Source: Wenyingzhuangia heitensis (GTDB lineage: Bacteria; Bacteroidota; Bacteroidia; Flavobacteriales; Flavobacteriaceae). From it: DNA of 64,000 nucleotides. The notes under the pieces are model-generated. The model was not told the origin of the DNA. It did not search any database and was given only the letters and a program-made list of their open reading frames with translations. Made by a program: the position numbers and the translations under genes. Each line of letters starts with the position of its first letter. The first letter of the stretch is position 1. Location: positions 434,001 to 498,000 of the forward strand of contig NZ_JAASQL010000002.1 in the NCBI RefSeq assembly GCF_011762155.1. The letters are read 5' to 3'. This document shows positions 32,053 through 41,952 of the stretch, piece after piece.

Positions 32053-33564
32053 TTAGGAGACTTGTTTAATTTTTAAATATGCTTTTCCTATATTTTTAAT
32101 AAGATCACTAGCAGTTAAAGAAATTTGACCTGTTTTTGTACTAGCCAAATCTCCTGCGAATCCATGTATGTAAACCCCTAAAATAGCAGCCTCTATAGGT
32201 TTGTGTTTTTGAGCTAATAAACTTGTAATAATTCCTGTAAGTACATCGCCACTACCTGCGGTTGCCATACCTGGATTTCCTGTACTATTAAAATAAATTT
32301 GACCATTGGGACTGCAAATAGCAGTATTAGCCCCTTTTAAGACTATAATGCAATTATAGGTTTCTGTAAATTCTTTTAGTTTTTCTAATTTTTCAAAATC
32401 ATTATTAAAAGAACCTACTAAACGTTCAAATTCTTTAGGATGTGGGGTTAAAATACTGTTTTTAGGAAGGTCTTTAAGCCATTCTTTGTTTTTAGCCAAT
32501 ATATTAATAGCATCTGCATCTAAAACCATAGGAGTACTAGTTGCTTTTATAACCAAATGTAAAAAAGCTTGTGTTTTTGGATGAACTCCCAATCCGGGTC
32601 CCATACCTATTGTTTTAGAGGTGTTGATATAATTTCCTTCTAAATAAAAATCACAAGGTTGATTTCCTGTCCACATGGCTTCGGGAACTGTAGTTTGTAA
32701 TATTTGCATTCCGCAATTGGGAGTATAGGCAGTAACCAAACCAACACCTGCTTTTAAACAAGCTTTGGTTGCTAAAACTATAGCTCCTATTTTACCGTAA
32801 GCACCACCAATAATTTCAGCATGTCCAAAAGTTCCTTTGTGAGAAAATTTAGCTCTGTGTATATTTATTTTTTGAATATCAGCTAATGTTGTGTATTCAT
32901 ATTCGGTAGCAATATTGTGTTTGTAATGACTAGATAAATTAATTGATAAAACTTTCCAATTTCCAATATGTTTTGCCATAGATGGCATTAAATAAGGAAG
33001 TTTAGGGGTTTCAAAAGTTAATGTAGTATTTGCATTTAAAAGAGTGTGTTCAGTAGAATAGTTTTCTAATTCACAAAACAAACCTGTAGGAATGTCTATC
33101 GCTATCTTAAAATTAGGAGCTGTATTGATGGCATCAACTAAAACTTTACACAAACCGTCTAAAGGTCTATTAATTCCTACACCCAAAATAGCATCTATAA
33201 TAACAGTGTTGTTAGGAATAGGAGGAATGTGTTTCTCGGATATAATAGTTCTTAACGTAGTAATTTTTTTTAGCCGTTCTATATTTTCGTCAAAATCTAA
33301 AGAGGTATTAGCACTGTATTTTACTACATAAACGGTTACATTGTATCCTTTTTTTAATAACAATCGGGAAACAGCCAAACCATCTCCACCATTATTACCT
33401 AAGCCACAATAAACAGTAAAGTTTTGTGTTATTGCATAGTTAAGAGTTATATGATCTACAATTTTATGAGCAGCTCTTTCCATTAAATCAACAGAAGAAA
33501 TAGATTGTTCTTGAATTGTATATTGGTCTAATTCTTTAATTTGTTGTGGATTAAATATCTTCAT
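32053..33564 (-). CDS. nnr: bifunctional NAD(P)HX epimerase/dehydratase
   Basis: A 503-residue repair enzyme for hydrated NADH/NADPH. The N-terminal YjeF_N epimerase domain (about 1-210) has CGLGNNGGDGLAVSRLL and DAILGVGINRP. The C-terminal ribokinase-like dehydratase domain (about 225-500) has GGAYGKIGA, LTPHPKEFERL and the signature NPGMATAGSGDVLTG. Both domains appear complete. It is divergent from the HMG-CoA lyase gene, and is a housekeeping metabolite-repair enzyme. Confidence 0.95.
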   Translation of the reverse strand: MKIFNPQQIKELDQYTIQEQSISSVDLMERAAHKIVDHITLNYAITQNFTVYCGLGNNGGDGLAVSRLLLKKGYNVTVYVVKYSANTSLDFDENIERLKKITTLRTIISEKHIPPIPNNTVIIDAILGVGINRPLDGLCKVLVDAINTAPNFKIAIDIPTGLFCELENYSTEHTLLNANTTLTFETPKLPYLMPSMAKHIGNWKVLSINLSSHYKHNIATEYEYTTLADIQKINIHRAKFSHKGTFGHAEIIGGAYGKIGAIVLATKACLKAGVGLVTAYTPNCGMQILQTTVPEAMWTGNQPCDFYLEGNYINTSKTIGMGPGLGVHPKTQAFLHLVIKATSTPMVLDADAINILAKNKEWLKDLPKNSILTPHPKEFERLVGSFNNDFEKLEKLKEFTETYNCIIVLKGANTAICSPNGQIYFNSTGNPGMATAGSGDVLTGIITSLLAQKHKPIEAAILGVYIHGFAGDLASTKTGQISLTASDLIKNIGKAYLKIKQVS

Positions 33565-33663
33565 ACAAAGTTCATCTTTTGGTTAAAATTATGGATTTCT
33601 TTTCAATAATCAATTTTAGATTTTTTTGAATACAATTAAATATTGCTTAGTATATTTGAAGTT

Positions 33664-34524
33664 ATGATAGCTACTAAAAATGTAAAACTAATAGAATGTC
33701 CTAGAGATGCCATGCAAGGTATTAAGGAATTTATTTCTACAGATTTAAAAGCTAAATACATTAATGCTATTTTACAATGTGGTTTTGATACCGTTGATTT
33801 TGGTAGTTTTGTATCTCCTAAAGCCATTCCTCAAATGGTAGATACTGCTCAGGTATTGTCTAAATTAGATTTATCATCTACTAAAAGCAAATTATTAGCC
33901 ATTGTAGCCAATGCAAGAGGTGCAGAAGATGCTTGTGCTTTTGATGAAATCACGTATTTAGGTTATCCGTTTTCTATTTCCGAAATTTTTCAGGTTCGTA
34001 ACACCAATAAGACCATTTTGCAGAGTTTTGAAGAGTTGCAAAAAATCATCAACATAGCAAACAAACACAATAAACAGGTGGTAACTTATTTATCTATGGG
34101 CTTTGGTAATCCTTATGGAGATCCTTGGAATGTGGATATAGTAGGGCAGTGGGTAGAAAAACTGTACAATATTGGAGTGAACATTCTTTCTTTGTCAGAC
34201 ACTGTAGGAAGCTCTACACCAGAAAGTATTCATTACTTGTTTTCTAATTTAATTCCTGCCTATCCAAAAGTTGAATTTGGGGCACATTTACACACAACAC
34301 CTAGCAAATGGCACGAAAAAATAGATGCGGCCTACAAGAGTGGTTGTCTTCGTTTTGATGGTGCTATAAAAGGTTATGGTGGTTGCCCTATGGCTACAGA
34401 TGCTTTAACGGGAAACATGCCTACCGAAAAAATGTTGTCTTACTTTACACAGCATCAGATTAATACCAATGTAAATTCTTTACGTTTTGAAAGTGCTTAC
34501 AACGTTGCTTTACAAGTCTTTTAA
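33664..34524 (+). CDS. hydroxymethylglutaryl-CoA lyase
   Basis: A 286-residue HMGL-like TIM-barrel lyase that splits HMG-CoA into acetyl-CoA and acetoacetate, the last step of leucine breakdown. Visible features are ECPRDAMQGIKEF with the catalytic Arg-Asp, VDFGSFVSPKAIPQM, the metal-binding GAHLHTTP and the loop GYGGCPMATDALTGN with the catalytic Cys (usually GLGGCPYA). I start at the ATG at 33664; TTG at 33643 is less likely. In Flavobacteriia this enzyme is usual. Confidence 0.9.
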   Translation: MIATKNVKLIECPRDAMQGIKEFISTDLKAKYINAILQCGFDTVDFGSFVSPKAIPQMVDTAQVLSKLDLSSTKSKLLAIVANARGAEDACAFDEITYLGYPFSISEIFQVRNTNKTILQSFEELQKIINIANKHNKQVVTYLSMGFGNPYGDPWNVDIVGQWVEKLYNIGVNILSLSDTVGSSTPESIHYLFSNLIPAYPKVEFGAHLHTTPSKWHEKIDAAYKSGCLRFDGAIKGYGGCPMATDALTGNMPTEKMLSYFTQHQINTNVNSLRFESAYNVALQVF

Positions 34525-34584
34525 AGTCCATTTATTTAAACGAAAAGCTTTTTGTAAATTTATTTATAATAAATTAAAATAAAC

Positions 34585-34615
34585 TTTGCTTATTTAGAAT
34601 TGGTCTGTATATTTG
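34585..34615 (+). promoter_or_regulatory. promoter of iron-uptake operon with candidate iron box
   Basis: TTTG (34585-34588) and TATATTTG (34608-34615) are 19 bp apart, a good match to the Bacteroidota -33/-7 promoter. Between them lies TTATTTAGAATTG, which closely matches TTATTTAGATTG in front of the haem-receptor gene at 42953. The shared element may be an iron-responsive operator. Confidence 0.55.
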
Positions 34616-34662
34616 TAGCCAAATTTAAACACCCTATTAAAATTAGGTCTAAATAAATAGCA

Positions 34663-35874
34663 ATGAGAATTACCAAATTAACTTTAGCAGTATTAGTAGC
34701 TACAGGAACTTTATTTACATCATGTTCTAGTGATGATAATAACAAAATTGAAGACGTACTTAAGTTTACCAAAACTTTAGATGATATTGATACATCTGGG
34801 TTAACAATTCCTACAAACTACGAGTTTACAAGAAACCAAGAAACAACAGTTAATTTTTCTGGACAAACTACTAGGTTGAATCAAGTTGTAGAAATAGGTG
34901 CATTGATGACTACAGTAGATCCAATTCCAACACAAACAGATTTTACAAATAGATTTAATCAAGCGACTGAATTTACAGATACTTCTTTAAATGGATCTAA
35001 AAATGTAAGAAGTAAAGTAGCTGCATCTGTAGGTCTTTTTTCAGATAATACAAGTGCTTCTGATGCTATAAAAGCAGATTTTGATGGATATTTAACCAAC
35101 CAATTAACTGTATTAGCTAGTAAAGAAGAAGCTGCACAGGGAGTTGCTGGTATTTACGATGGAAAGCGTTTTTTAAACGAAAAAGGGCTAGAATATAACC
35201 AAGCTTTTTACAAAGGATTGATTGGTGCTTTGGCAATGGATCAAACTTTAAACCATTACTTTAACAGATTAGATGATAATTTTGATGGAACAAATGCTTA
35301 TAAAACAGCAAACGATGCAGGAACTTTAGTTTCTGAGGCTAATTATACAACTATGGAACATCATTTTGATGAAGCTTATGGGTATGTATATGGTGCAGGT
35401 GATGCTGATAAATTATTAGGTCATTACTTAGAAGAAATTACAGGACAATCTTATTTTGCTAACATTCCAGAAATTGTTAAAAACGCATTTATTATTGGTC
35501 GAGCTGCAGTTGTTGCTAAACAATATGAAGCTAGAGACGCTGCTATAGAAGTGTTAAGATACCAATTATCTAAAATTCCTGCTGCCAGAGGAGTATATTA
35601 CCTACAAAAAGCAAAAGGAAGTATTGATGGTGAAGATTCTAGAGCTGCCTTTCATGCATTGTCAGAAGCATATGGATTTATCTATTCATTGCAATTTACA
35701 TACAACCCATTAACAAACGAACCTTATTTTACTAAAGCAGAATCAGAAGCTTTAGTAAACAAGTTATATGGTAGTACAAATGGTTTTTACGATTTAACTG
35801 CTGAAAAGTTAGAAGAATTATCTGAAGAAATTGTTGCTAAATATGACTTTACTATTGAGCAAGTAAATCAATAA
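34663..35874 (+). CDS. DUF4856 family surface lipoprotein
   Basis: A 403-residue lipoprotein with lipobox LFTSC (Cys21) followed by SSDDNN, the Bacteroidota surface-export signal. The mature part is the DUF4856 domain, helical and starting at about SGLTIPTNYEF. DUF4856 proteins occur with imelysin-type proteins and TonB receptors in iron-regulated operons, as here. A role in iron or haem capture at the surface is inferred from context. Confidence 0.8.
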   Translation: MRITKLTLAVLVATGTLFTSCSSDDNNKIEDVLKFTKTLDDIDTSGLTIPTNYEFTRNQETTVNFSGQTTRLNQVVEIGALMTTVDPIPTQTDFTNRFNQATEFTDTSLNGSKNVRSKVAASVGLFSDNTSASDAIKADFDGYLTNQLTVLASKEEAAQGVAGIYDGKRFLNEKGLEYNQAFYKGLIGALAMDQTLNHYFNRLDDNFDGTNAYKTANDAGTLVSEANYTTMEHHFDEAYGYVYGAGDADKLLGHYLEEITGQSYFANIPEIVKNAFIIGRAAVVAKQYEARDAAIEVLRYQLSKIPAARGVYYLQKAKGSIDGEDSRAAFHALSEAYGFIYSLQFTYNPLTNEPYFTKAESEALVNKLYGSTNGFYDLTAEKLEELSEEIVAKYDFTIEQVNQ

Positions 35875-35895
35875 AACATATTTAAATAAAATCTA

Positions 35896-35937
35896 AATTG
35901 AGGTATTGTGTCTATTCAAATAGCATAATCCTCAATT
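35896..35937 (+). terminator. hairpin between DUF4856 and imelysin genes
   Basis: AATTGAGG (35896-35903) and CCTCAATT (35930-35937) are exact arms with further partial pairing inside, followed by a T-rich run. It may act as a partial terminator that sets higher expression of the first gene. A TATTTTTG box at about 35942-35949 could restart transcription. Confidence 0.55.
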
Positions 35938-35977
35938 TTCTGTATTTTTGAACCTCATTTTTTAATTATAACATCAA

Positions 35978-37147
35978 ATGAAAAAACTTTTAAGTTTCAT
36001 AATAATTATATTACTAGTATCTTCTTGTGTAAAAGTAAAAGATAGAGATATTGCTACTACTACAGACAATTTTAATAGACAGCTTATTTTAAACAACTGG
36101 GTAAACAACTTAGTTATTCCTGCATATGCAGATTTTAAAATAAAAATGGACAATCTAAAGTTAGAATCAACTGCTTTTGTAAACACTCCTACTACAGATA
36201 CACAACAAGAATTACAAGTAGCAATGTTTGAAGCTCAAAAAGTATGGCAACATGTGGCTATGTTTGAACTGCAAAGTTCAAATGGAACACGTATTTATAT
36301 GAATACATATCCTATAGATAGAGAAACTAGCACAAACCCTTCTCCAAATTCTAACGAAGATGATAGAACTTTAGAAGCAAATTTATCGGAATCTCTAACA
36401 GAGATTAATAATATTAGTTTTGAAAATACTTCTGGAACTATTGATGAACAAGGTTTTCCTGCATTGGATTATTTAATCAATAAAGAAAATTCGCTGTCTA
36501 AGTTTACAGACAATGAAACCGCAGAAAACTACAAAACTTATTTAAACAAAGTGGTAGACAGAATGGTTGATTTAACTAATAGAGCTAATACTTATTGGAC
36601 AACCAATGCTAGTACTATAATAGCAAACAGTGGTTCTTCTGCAACAGCTTCTTTTGATAAAATGGCCAATGATTATATTAATTATGTTGAGCAAGGGTTT
36701 AGAGAAAACAAAATAGCCAATTCATCAGGTAAAAGAGATGGGATTGAAAACATACTAGCTGTAGAAGGGTATTACAGCTCTGAAAATTCTAAAATTTATT
36801 TTAACGAGGCTTTTAAGGCAGTTAAAAACTTTTACTATGGTACTTCTTATGATGGTACTAAAACCAACGAAGGAATTAAAGATTATTTAGATTATTTAAA
36901 TGCTGAAGTTTATATATCTAGCGAAAATAAAGATGTAAAAATTTCAGAACAAATAGATGCTAAATTTAGTGAGATAGAGAATACTGTAGCAACTTTAAAT
37001 GATGATTTTGTAATTCAGGTAACAGAAGATAATAGTAAAATGTACAATGCTTTTAATGTTGTACAAGAATATGTTGTGCTGATTAAAACAAATACATTTC
37101 AAGCTTTAAATGTAAAAATAGATTATGTAGATTCTGACGGAGACTAA
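35978..37147 (+). CDS. imelysin family lipoprotein
   Basis: A 389-residue imelysin-like lipoprotein; lipobox LVSSC (about Cys17) follows a short signal. The imelysin fold shows FEAQKVWQHVAMFELQ near 77-92, the tract RIYMNTYPIDR and a second bundle repeat in the C-terminal half. Imelysin-family proteins are periplasmic or surface helical-bundle proteins of iron metabolism, related to EfeO-type iron binders. It lies between the DUF4856 and HTTM genes, two bases before the latter. Confidence 0.85.
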   Translation: MKKLLSFIIIILLVSSCVKVKDRDIATTTDNFNRQLILNNWVNNLVIPAYADFKIKMDNLKLESTAFVNTPTTDTQQELQVAMFEAQKVWQHVAMFELQSSNGTRIYMNTYPIDRETSTNPSPNSNEDDRTLEANLSESLTEINNISFENTSGTIDEQGFPALDYLINKENSLSKFTDNETAENYKTYLNKVVDRMVDLTNRANTYWTTNASTIIANSGSSATASFDKMANDYINYVEQGFRENKIANSSGKRDGIENILAVEGYYSSENSKIYFNEAFKAVKNFYYGTSYDGTKTNEGIKDYLDYLNAEVYISSENKDVKISEQIDAKFSEIENTVATLNDDFVIQVTEDNSKMYNAFNVVQEYVVLIKTNTFQALNVKIDYVDSDGD

Positions 37148-37149
37148 AA

Positions 37150-38508
37150 ATGAATACAATTAAAGATTACATACAAAACAATACAACAAAAGCAGCTTCT
37201 TTAGCTGCTTTTCGTATTCTATTTGGAGTTTTAATGCTTACCAGTCTTATCCGTTTTGTGGCTATGGATTGGGTAGAACAATTATATGTGTTACCAAAGT
37301 GGCATTTTACCTATTATGGCTTTGCTTGGGTACAAACGTTAGGAATGTATACCTACGGATTGTTTGCTTTGGCAATGTTGGCTTGTGTGGGTATTGTTTT
37401 AGGTTACAAATACAGATTGTCCATTATTTTATTTTTTTTATGTTTTACTTATATAGAACTAATAGACAAAACCACTTATTTAAATCACTATTACTTTATT
37501 AGTGTTTTAAGTTTTTTGCTGTGCTTTTTGCCTTTAAATGCTACCTTTTCTTTAGATGCTTTAAAAAAAGGAATTCAGTACACTTATGTTCCTAAATGGA
37601 CGGTTGATAGCATCAAATTGGTTTTAGGAATTGTTTATTTTTATGCAGGTTTGGCCAAATTAAATTCAGACTGGTTGTTAAGAGCACAACCTTTAAAAAT
37701 TTGGTTGTCTACCAAAACAGATTTACCCATTGTTGGGCAGTTTATGAATCAGAGTTGGTTTCATTACGCCATGAGTTGGAGTGGTGCTTTGTACGATTTA
37801 AGCATTCCTTTTTTATTATTAATTCGTAAAACAAGACCTTTTGCTTTTGTAGCCGTGGTTGTTTTTCATGTGTTTACCAGAGTTCTTTTTAACATAGGAA
37901 TGTTTCCTTATATAATGATATGTGCAACGCTTATTTTCTTTGACAGCAGTTTGCATCAAAAATTATTAAAACACATTCAAAAAACGTTAATAATTCCAAC
38001 AAACGTTAAGGTTTCTGTACAAGAAAATTACCGATACAAACAGCCTAAAAATATCTTATTTGTAATTAGTCTATTTTTAATAATTCAACTATTTTTGCCG
38101 TTCAGAAATTTGTGTTACCCTGGTGAGTTATTTTGGACAGAGCAGGGGTATCGTTTTTCTTGGAGAGTGATGTTGATGGAAAAAGCGGGGTATACCACTT
38201 TTACCGTAAAAGATAGTGTATCGGGAAAGCAATTTCACGTAAAAAACTCCGATTTTTTAACTTCTTTTCAAATCAAACAAATGAGCTTTCAACCCGATTT
38301 TATATTGGAGTACGCACATTTGTTAGGAGATCATTTTAAAAGTCAAGGACATCAAAATATTCAAATTTTTGCAGAGAGTTATGTGGCTCTAAACGGACGA
38401 TTGAATCAGCTTTACATCAATCCTAAAGTTGATTTATACAAAGAAGAAGAAGGCTTTCATAACAAAACATGGATTTTACCCTTAAATGATGAAATTAAAG
38501 GATTTTAG
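37150..38508 (+). CDS. HTTM domain membrane protein
   Basis: A 452-residue polytopic inner-membrane protein with the HTTM domain related to vitamin K-dependent gamma-carboxylase: AAFRILFGVLMLTSLIRF, WVQTLGMYTYG and YFYAGLAKLNSDWL. About eight membrane segments precede a soluble C-terminal part of about 130 residues. HTTM proteins are regularly found in Bacteroidota iron operons with imelysin and TonB receptors; the exact reaction is unknown. It overlaps the receptor gene by 23 bp. Confidence 0.85.
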   Translation: MNTIKDYIQNNTTKAASLAAFRILFGVLMLTSLIRFVAMDWVEQLYVLPKWHFTYYGFAWVQTLGMYTYGLFALAMLACVGIVLGYKYRLSIILFFLCFTYIELIDKTTYLNHYYFISVLSFLLCFLPLNATFSLDALKKGIQYTYVPKWTVDSIKLVLGIVYFYAGLAKLNSDWLLRAQPLKIWLSTKTDLPIVGQFMNQSWFHYAMSWSGALYDLSIPFLLLIRKTRPFAFVAVVVFHVFTRVLFNIGMFPYIMICATLIFFDSSLHQKLLKHIQKTLIIPTNVKVSVQENYRYKQPKNILFVISLFLIIQLFLPFRNLCYPGELFWTEQGYRFSWRVMLMEKAGYTTFTVKDSVSGKQFHVKNSDFLTSFQIKQMSFQPDFILEYAHLLGDHFKSQGHQNIQIFAESYVALNGRLNQLYINPKVDLYKEEEGFHNKTWILPLNDEIKGF

Positions 38509-40939
38509 TATACTCGTTCTATTATTGTTGTTTGTACAACTAAGTTATGCTTATCAAATAACGTTTAAATTGATAAACGCTGAAACTCAGAAACCTGTAG
38601 AAGGAGTACAGGTTGTAGAGGGAACAAAAAACTATTTAGGAAACACCAATCAAAAAGGAATTTTAAAAGCCAATTTTAACAAAAATAAAGTTCGTTTAAT
38701 GTTCTTTTATTACGGTTATGCTACGGTAGAACAAGATTATAACTTTGCCAAATCACAACAAATTACAATTTATTTAGCTCCTTTAAAAGAAGAATTGTCT
38801 GCCGTAGTTTTAAATGCTAAAAAAAGAATCAACTACGGATTAACTACTTTAAAACCAGTAGAAGGAACACATATTTATGCGGGTAAAAAAACAGAGGTTG
38901 TTAATTTAGACCTGGTAAGTGGTAATAAAGCGAGTAACAATCCCAGACAAATATTTGCCAAAGTTGCAGGATTAAACATTTACGATAGCAATGACGGTGG
39001 TTTGCAATTAAATATTGGAGGTAGGGGATTAGATCCTAACAGAACCGCCAATTTTAATACTCGTCAAAACGATTATGATATTAGTGCAGATGTATTGGGA
39101 TATCCAGAGAGTTATTACACACCGCCAACAGAAGCGTTGGAACAAATTCAAGTAATTCGTGGAGCAGCATCTTTGCAATATGGAACTCAATTTGGAGGAT
39201 TGATTAATTTTATCACTAAAAAACCAGTAGACAAACCTATAGAATTAATTACACGTAATACAGTGGCTTCTTTTGGTACGCTAAGCAATTTTACCTCTGT
39301 AAGTGGAACGGTAAATAAGTTAAATTATTACGCGTATTACAACGGAAAACAAGGAGATGGTTTTAGACCCAATTCAGACTATGAATCTACCAACTTTTTT
39401 GCGCACGTTGGGTATCAGTTTACTGAAAATACCAAAGCTAGTTTAGAGGTTTCTTCTTTTAATTATACAGCCCATCAACCTGGAGGATTGTCAGATGTTC
39501 AGTTTATAGAAGACCCAACTCAAAGTTATTTAGAACGTAATTGGTTTGATGTAGACTGGAAATTATACAATTTTAAGCTAGAGCAACAAATTACCGATGC
39601 TTCTAAATTAACGGTGAGTTTATTTGCTTTAGATGCCTCTAGAAAAGCAGTTGGATTTAGGGGAGATCCTACGGCAGAAAAACCAGCTATTTTTAATACT
39701 AATGGAGATGAACAAAATACTGATGGTACCTATGTATTTAACAGAGATTTAATTGTAGGAAATTTTAAAAATTACGGTGTAGAAACTCGTTTTTTATCTA
39801 GTTATGAGTTAGGAGACACTACCAATTATTATTTGTTAGGAGGAAAAATTTACAAAGCTAATAACAATCAAAGACAAGGTGCAGGTAGTAAAGGAACAGA
39901 TGCTGATTTTAGTTTTGCGGATGCAGATCAATATCCAAATCAAAATAATTTTGACTTTCCTAACTTTAACGCTTCTTTGTTTGGAGAACATATTTTTAAC
40001 ATCAACAAACATTTAAGTATTACTCCAGGGTTTAGGTTTGAACATATTAGTACCAAATCTGATGGAACGTATTATGTATTTAATAAAAACAATTCTAATT
40101 TAAGTGAACATATAGAAGACAATAATTCTTTTGTAAGAAATTTTGTGTTGTTAGGTTTAGGAATTAGCTACAAACCCAATTCATTTTTTGAAACATATGG
40201 AAATTTTTCTCAAAACTATCGTTCTGTTACTTTTTCTGATATTAGAACCGTAAACCCATCCTTTATTATTGATGAAAATATTACAGATGAAACTGGTTTT
40301 ACAGCAGATATAGGAGTAAGAGGAAAAGTAGACAAGGCTTTTTCTTATGATTTAAGTGCTTTTACCTTGGTCTATGGAAATAGAATAGGGCAGGTGTTGA
40401 ATAAAAGAGCACAGTGGGTTCGTAAAAATATAGGGACTGCTTTTATTTATGGTTTGGAATCTTTGTTACAATGGAATATTAAAGAAACCTATTTTAAAAA
40501 TAACGAACATTTAAAATTAGATGTTTATACCAATATTGCAGTTACAAAATCGGTGTATTTAGATTCAGAAGAAAATAATGTAGCAGGAAATGAAGTAGAG
40601 TTTATTCCGTTAATGAATGTAAAAACAGGAGCTAGTTTTGGTTGGGATAATTTATTAGGAAACATTCAATACACCTACCTAAGCGAACAATTTACAGATG
40701 TGACCAACTCTCCTTATGATGCTAACAATGAACAAAATGTTATAGGAGCCATTCCTAGTTACGATATTTTAGATGTCTCTCTATCTTATAAATTTTCTAA
40801 ACATTTTCTTTTAGAAACAGGAATTAATAATATATTAGACAACAGTTATTTTACACGTAGAGCCACTGGGTATCCTGGACCAGGTATTATTCCTGCAGAA
40901 CCTAGGTATTTTTACGGTACTTTAGAAATTAAGTTTTAA
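38486..40939 (+). CDS. TonB-dependent receptor, siderophore/iron type
   Basis: An 817-residue outer-membrane receptor. A signal peptide (ends about SYAYQ) is followed by a carboxypeptidase-D-like regulatory domain (about 25-110) and the plug with IFAKVAGLNIYD and IQVIRGAASLQYGTQFGG. A 22-stranded barrel follows, ending in the aromatic FYGTLEIKF typical of Omp85-inserted barrels. It resembles FecA-like receptors and takes up an iron complex using TonB energy. The start codon lies inside the HTTM gene. Confidence 0.9.
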   Translation: MMKLKDFSILVLLLLFVQLSYAYQITFKLINAETQKPVEGVQVVEGTKNYLGNTNQKGILKANFNKNKVRLMFFYYGYATVEQDYNFAKSQQITIYLAPLKEELSAVVLNAKKRINYGLTTLKPVEGTHIYAGKKTEVVNLDLVSGNKASNNPRQIFAKVAGLNIYDSNDGGLQLNIGGRGLDPNRTANFNTRQNDYDISADVLGYPESYYTPPTEALEQIQVIRGAASLQYGTQFGGLINFITKKPVDKPIELITRNTVASFGTLSNFTSVSGTVNKLNYYAYYNGKQGDGFRPNSDYESTNFFAHVGYQFTENTKASLEVSSFNYTAHQPGGLSDVQFIEDPTQSYLERNWFDVDWKLYNFKLEQQITDASKLTVSLFALDASRKAVGFRGDPTAEKPAIFNTNGDEQNTDGTYVFNRDLIVGNFKNYGVETRFLSSYELGDTTNYYLLGGKIYKANNNQRQGAGSKGTDADFSFADADQYPNQNNFDFPNFNASLFGEHIFNINKHLSITPGFRFEHISTKSDGTYYVFNKNNSNLSEHIEDNNSFVRNFVLLGLGISYKPNSFFETYGNFSQNYRSVTFSDIRTVNPSFIIDENITDETGFTADIGVRGKVDKAFSYDLSAFTLVYGNRIGQVLNKRAQWVRKNIGTAFIYGLESLLQWNIKETYFKNNEHLKLDVYTNIAVTKSVYLDSEENNVAGNEVEFIPLMNVKTGASFGWDNLLGNIQYTYLSEQFTDVTNSPYDANNEQNVIGAIPSYDILDVSLSYKFSKHFLLETGINNILDNSYFTRRATGYPGPGIIPAEPRYFYGTLEIKF

Positions 40940-40955
40940 TAAAAAGAGAAAAAAT

Positions 40956-41396
40956 ATGTTAAAAAAAATAGGAATTGCAGTTGCAATTATTTTGGTGGGA
41001 ATTCAATTTGTTAAAGTTGATAAAAATGAAGCTGCTATAAGAGATATTGATTCATTTGTTATAGATACAAAAGCAAATATAGAAGTTCAAAATATTTTAG
41101 CAGCTAAGTGTTTTGATTGTCATAGTAACAAAACAGCTTATCCTTGGTATGCTAAAGTAGCACCTGTTTCTTTTTGGATCAACCATCATGTAGAAGAAGG
41201 AAAGGAACATTTAGATTTTTCTAACTGGTCTAACTATAAAACCAAAAGAAAAAAACACAAATTAGAGGAACTTGTGGAAGAGTTAGAAGAGGATAAAATG
41301 CCTTTAGAATCTTACGAAATTTTACATGGAGACCTAACAGAGTCAGAACAAAAATTATTAATAGATTGGGCAAAAGCTACTATTTTAAGTTATTAA
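40956..41396 (+). CDS. haem-binding domain protein (c-type)
   Basis: A 146-residue exported protein with an N-terminal signal anchor and one CxxCH haem site in AAKCFDCHSNKTAYPWY (about residues 52-56), followed by VSFWINHHVEEGKEHLDFSNW. This is the Haem_bd domain pattern of Bacteroidota, a periplasmic single-haem protein. As last gene of the iron operon it may accept electrons for ferric reduction; that is inference. Confidence 0.85.
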   Translation: MLKKIGIAVAIILVGIQFVKVDKNEAAIRDIDSFVIDTKANIEVQNILAAKCFDCHSNKTAYPWYAKVAPVSFWINHHVEEGKEHLDFSNWSNYKTKRKKHKLEELVEELEEDKMPLESYEILHGDLTESEQKLLIDWAKATILSY

Positions 41397-41417
41397 TGGT
41401 TACCAAATACATTTATA

Positions 41418-41453
41418 AAAAAAACGGCTTGAAAAATTTCAAGCCGTTTTTTT
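41418..41453. terminator. bidirectional terminator
   Basis: AACGGCTTGAAA and TTTCAAGCCGTT are exact arms flanked by A and T runs. It separates the convergent haem-binding and DUF2271 genes. Confidence 0.85.
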
Positions 41454-41457
41454 ATGT

Positions 41458-41946
41458 TTAATTAGGAATCAATCTAATGTAATTGATAAATCCTTTACCA
41501 CTTATTTTTTGATTATAAATACTGTCATTTAAAATAAATTCTACATCATCTTTGTAGTATTCTTGATCTTCTACGGCGGTTTCAAACCTAATTTTGTAAC
41601 CTTTATTTAGTTTATCCGTTTCAATTTCTAACATACTCATACCTCTAGTACCTCCACTTAAAGTTGCTCCAGTAATGGCATCAATATTTGGTCTGTGTTT
41701 TCCGTAATAACTCCACCATGCATCAATATCAAAAAACCAGTCATCATCATTACCATTTACATACAATGTTTTGTCATAAGAACCATCTGGTTTTAGTAAA
41801 GAGACAATAACGTATGCACCTTCTCCTGTATAATCTTGCATTTGTATCAAACATTTGTATTTGTTTGTAGGATTAGGAGCAAAACCTATTAAGGATAAAG
41901 ACAAGGTTATTAAAGCAAAAAATAATGTGTTTTTATTAATTTTCAT
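41458..41946 (-). CDS. DUF2271 family exported protein
   Basis: A 162-residue protein with a signal peptide and a DUF2271 domain: KCLIQMQDYTGEGAYV, DDDWFFDIDAWWSYYG and the terminal IDAITGATLSGG. DUF2271 proteins accompany haem receptors and PepSY/FMN-binding reductases; the GATLSGG segment resembles the flavin-attachment-type SGAT motif of FMN-binding proteins, though I would not claim covalent flavin. It lies 6 bp after the DUF6607 gene. Confidence 0.75.
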   Translation of the reverse strand: MKINKNTLFFALITLSLSLIGFAPNPTNKYKCLIQMQDYTGEGAYVIVSLLKPDGSYDKTLYVNGNDDDWFFDIDAWWSYYGKHRPNIDAITGATLSGGTRGMSMLEIETDKLNKGYKIRFETAVEDQEYYKDDVEFILNDSIYNQKISGKGFINYIRLIPN

Positions 41947-41952
41947 GTAAAA

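Noticed and set aside
38486-38508. Frameshift fusing the HTTM and TonB receptor genes
   Set aside because: The overlap has a proper start and signal peptide in the second frame, so it is ordinary gene overlap.
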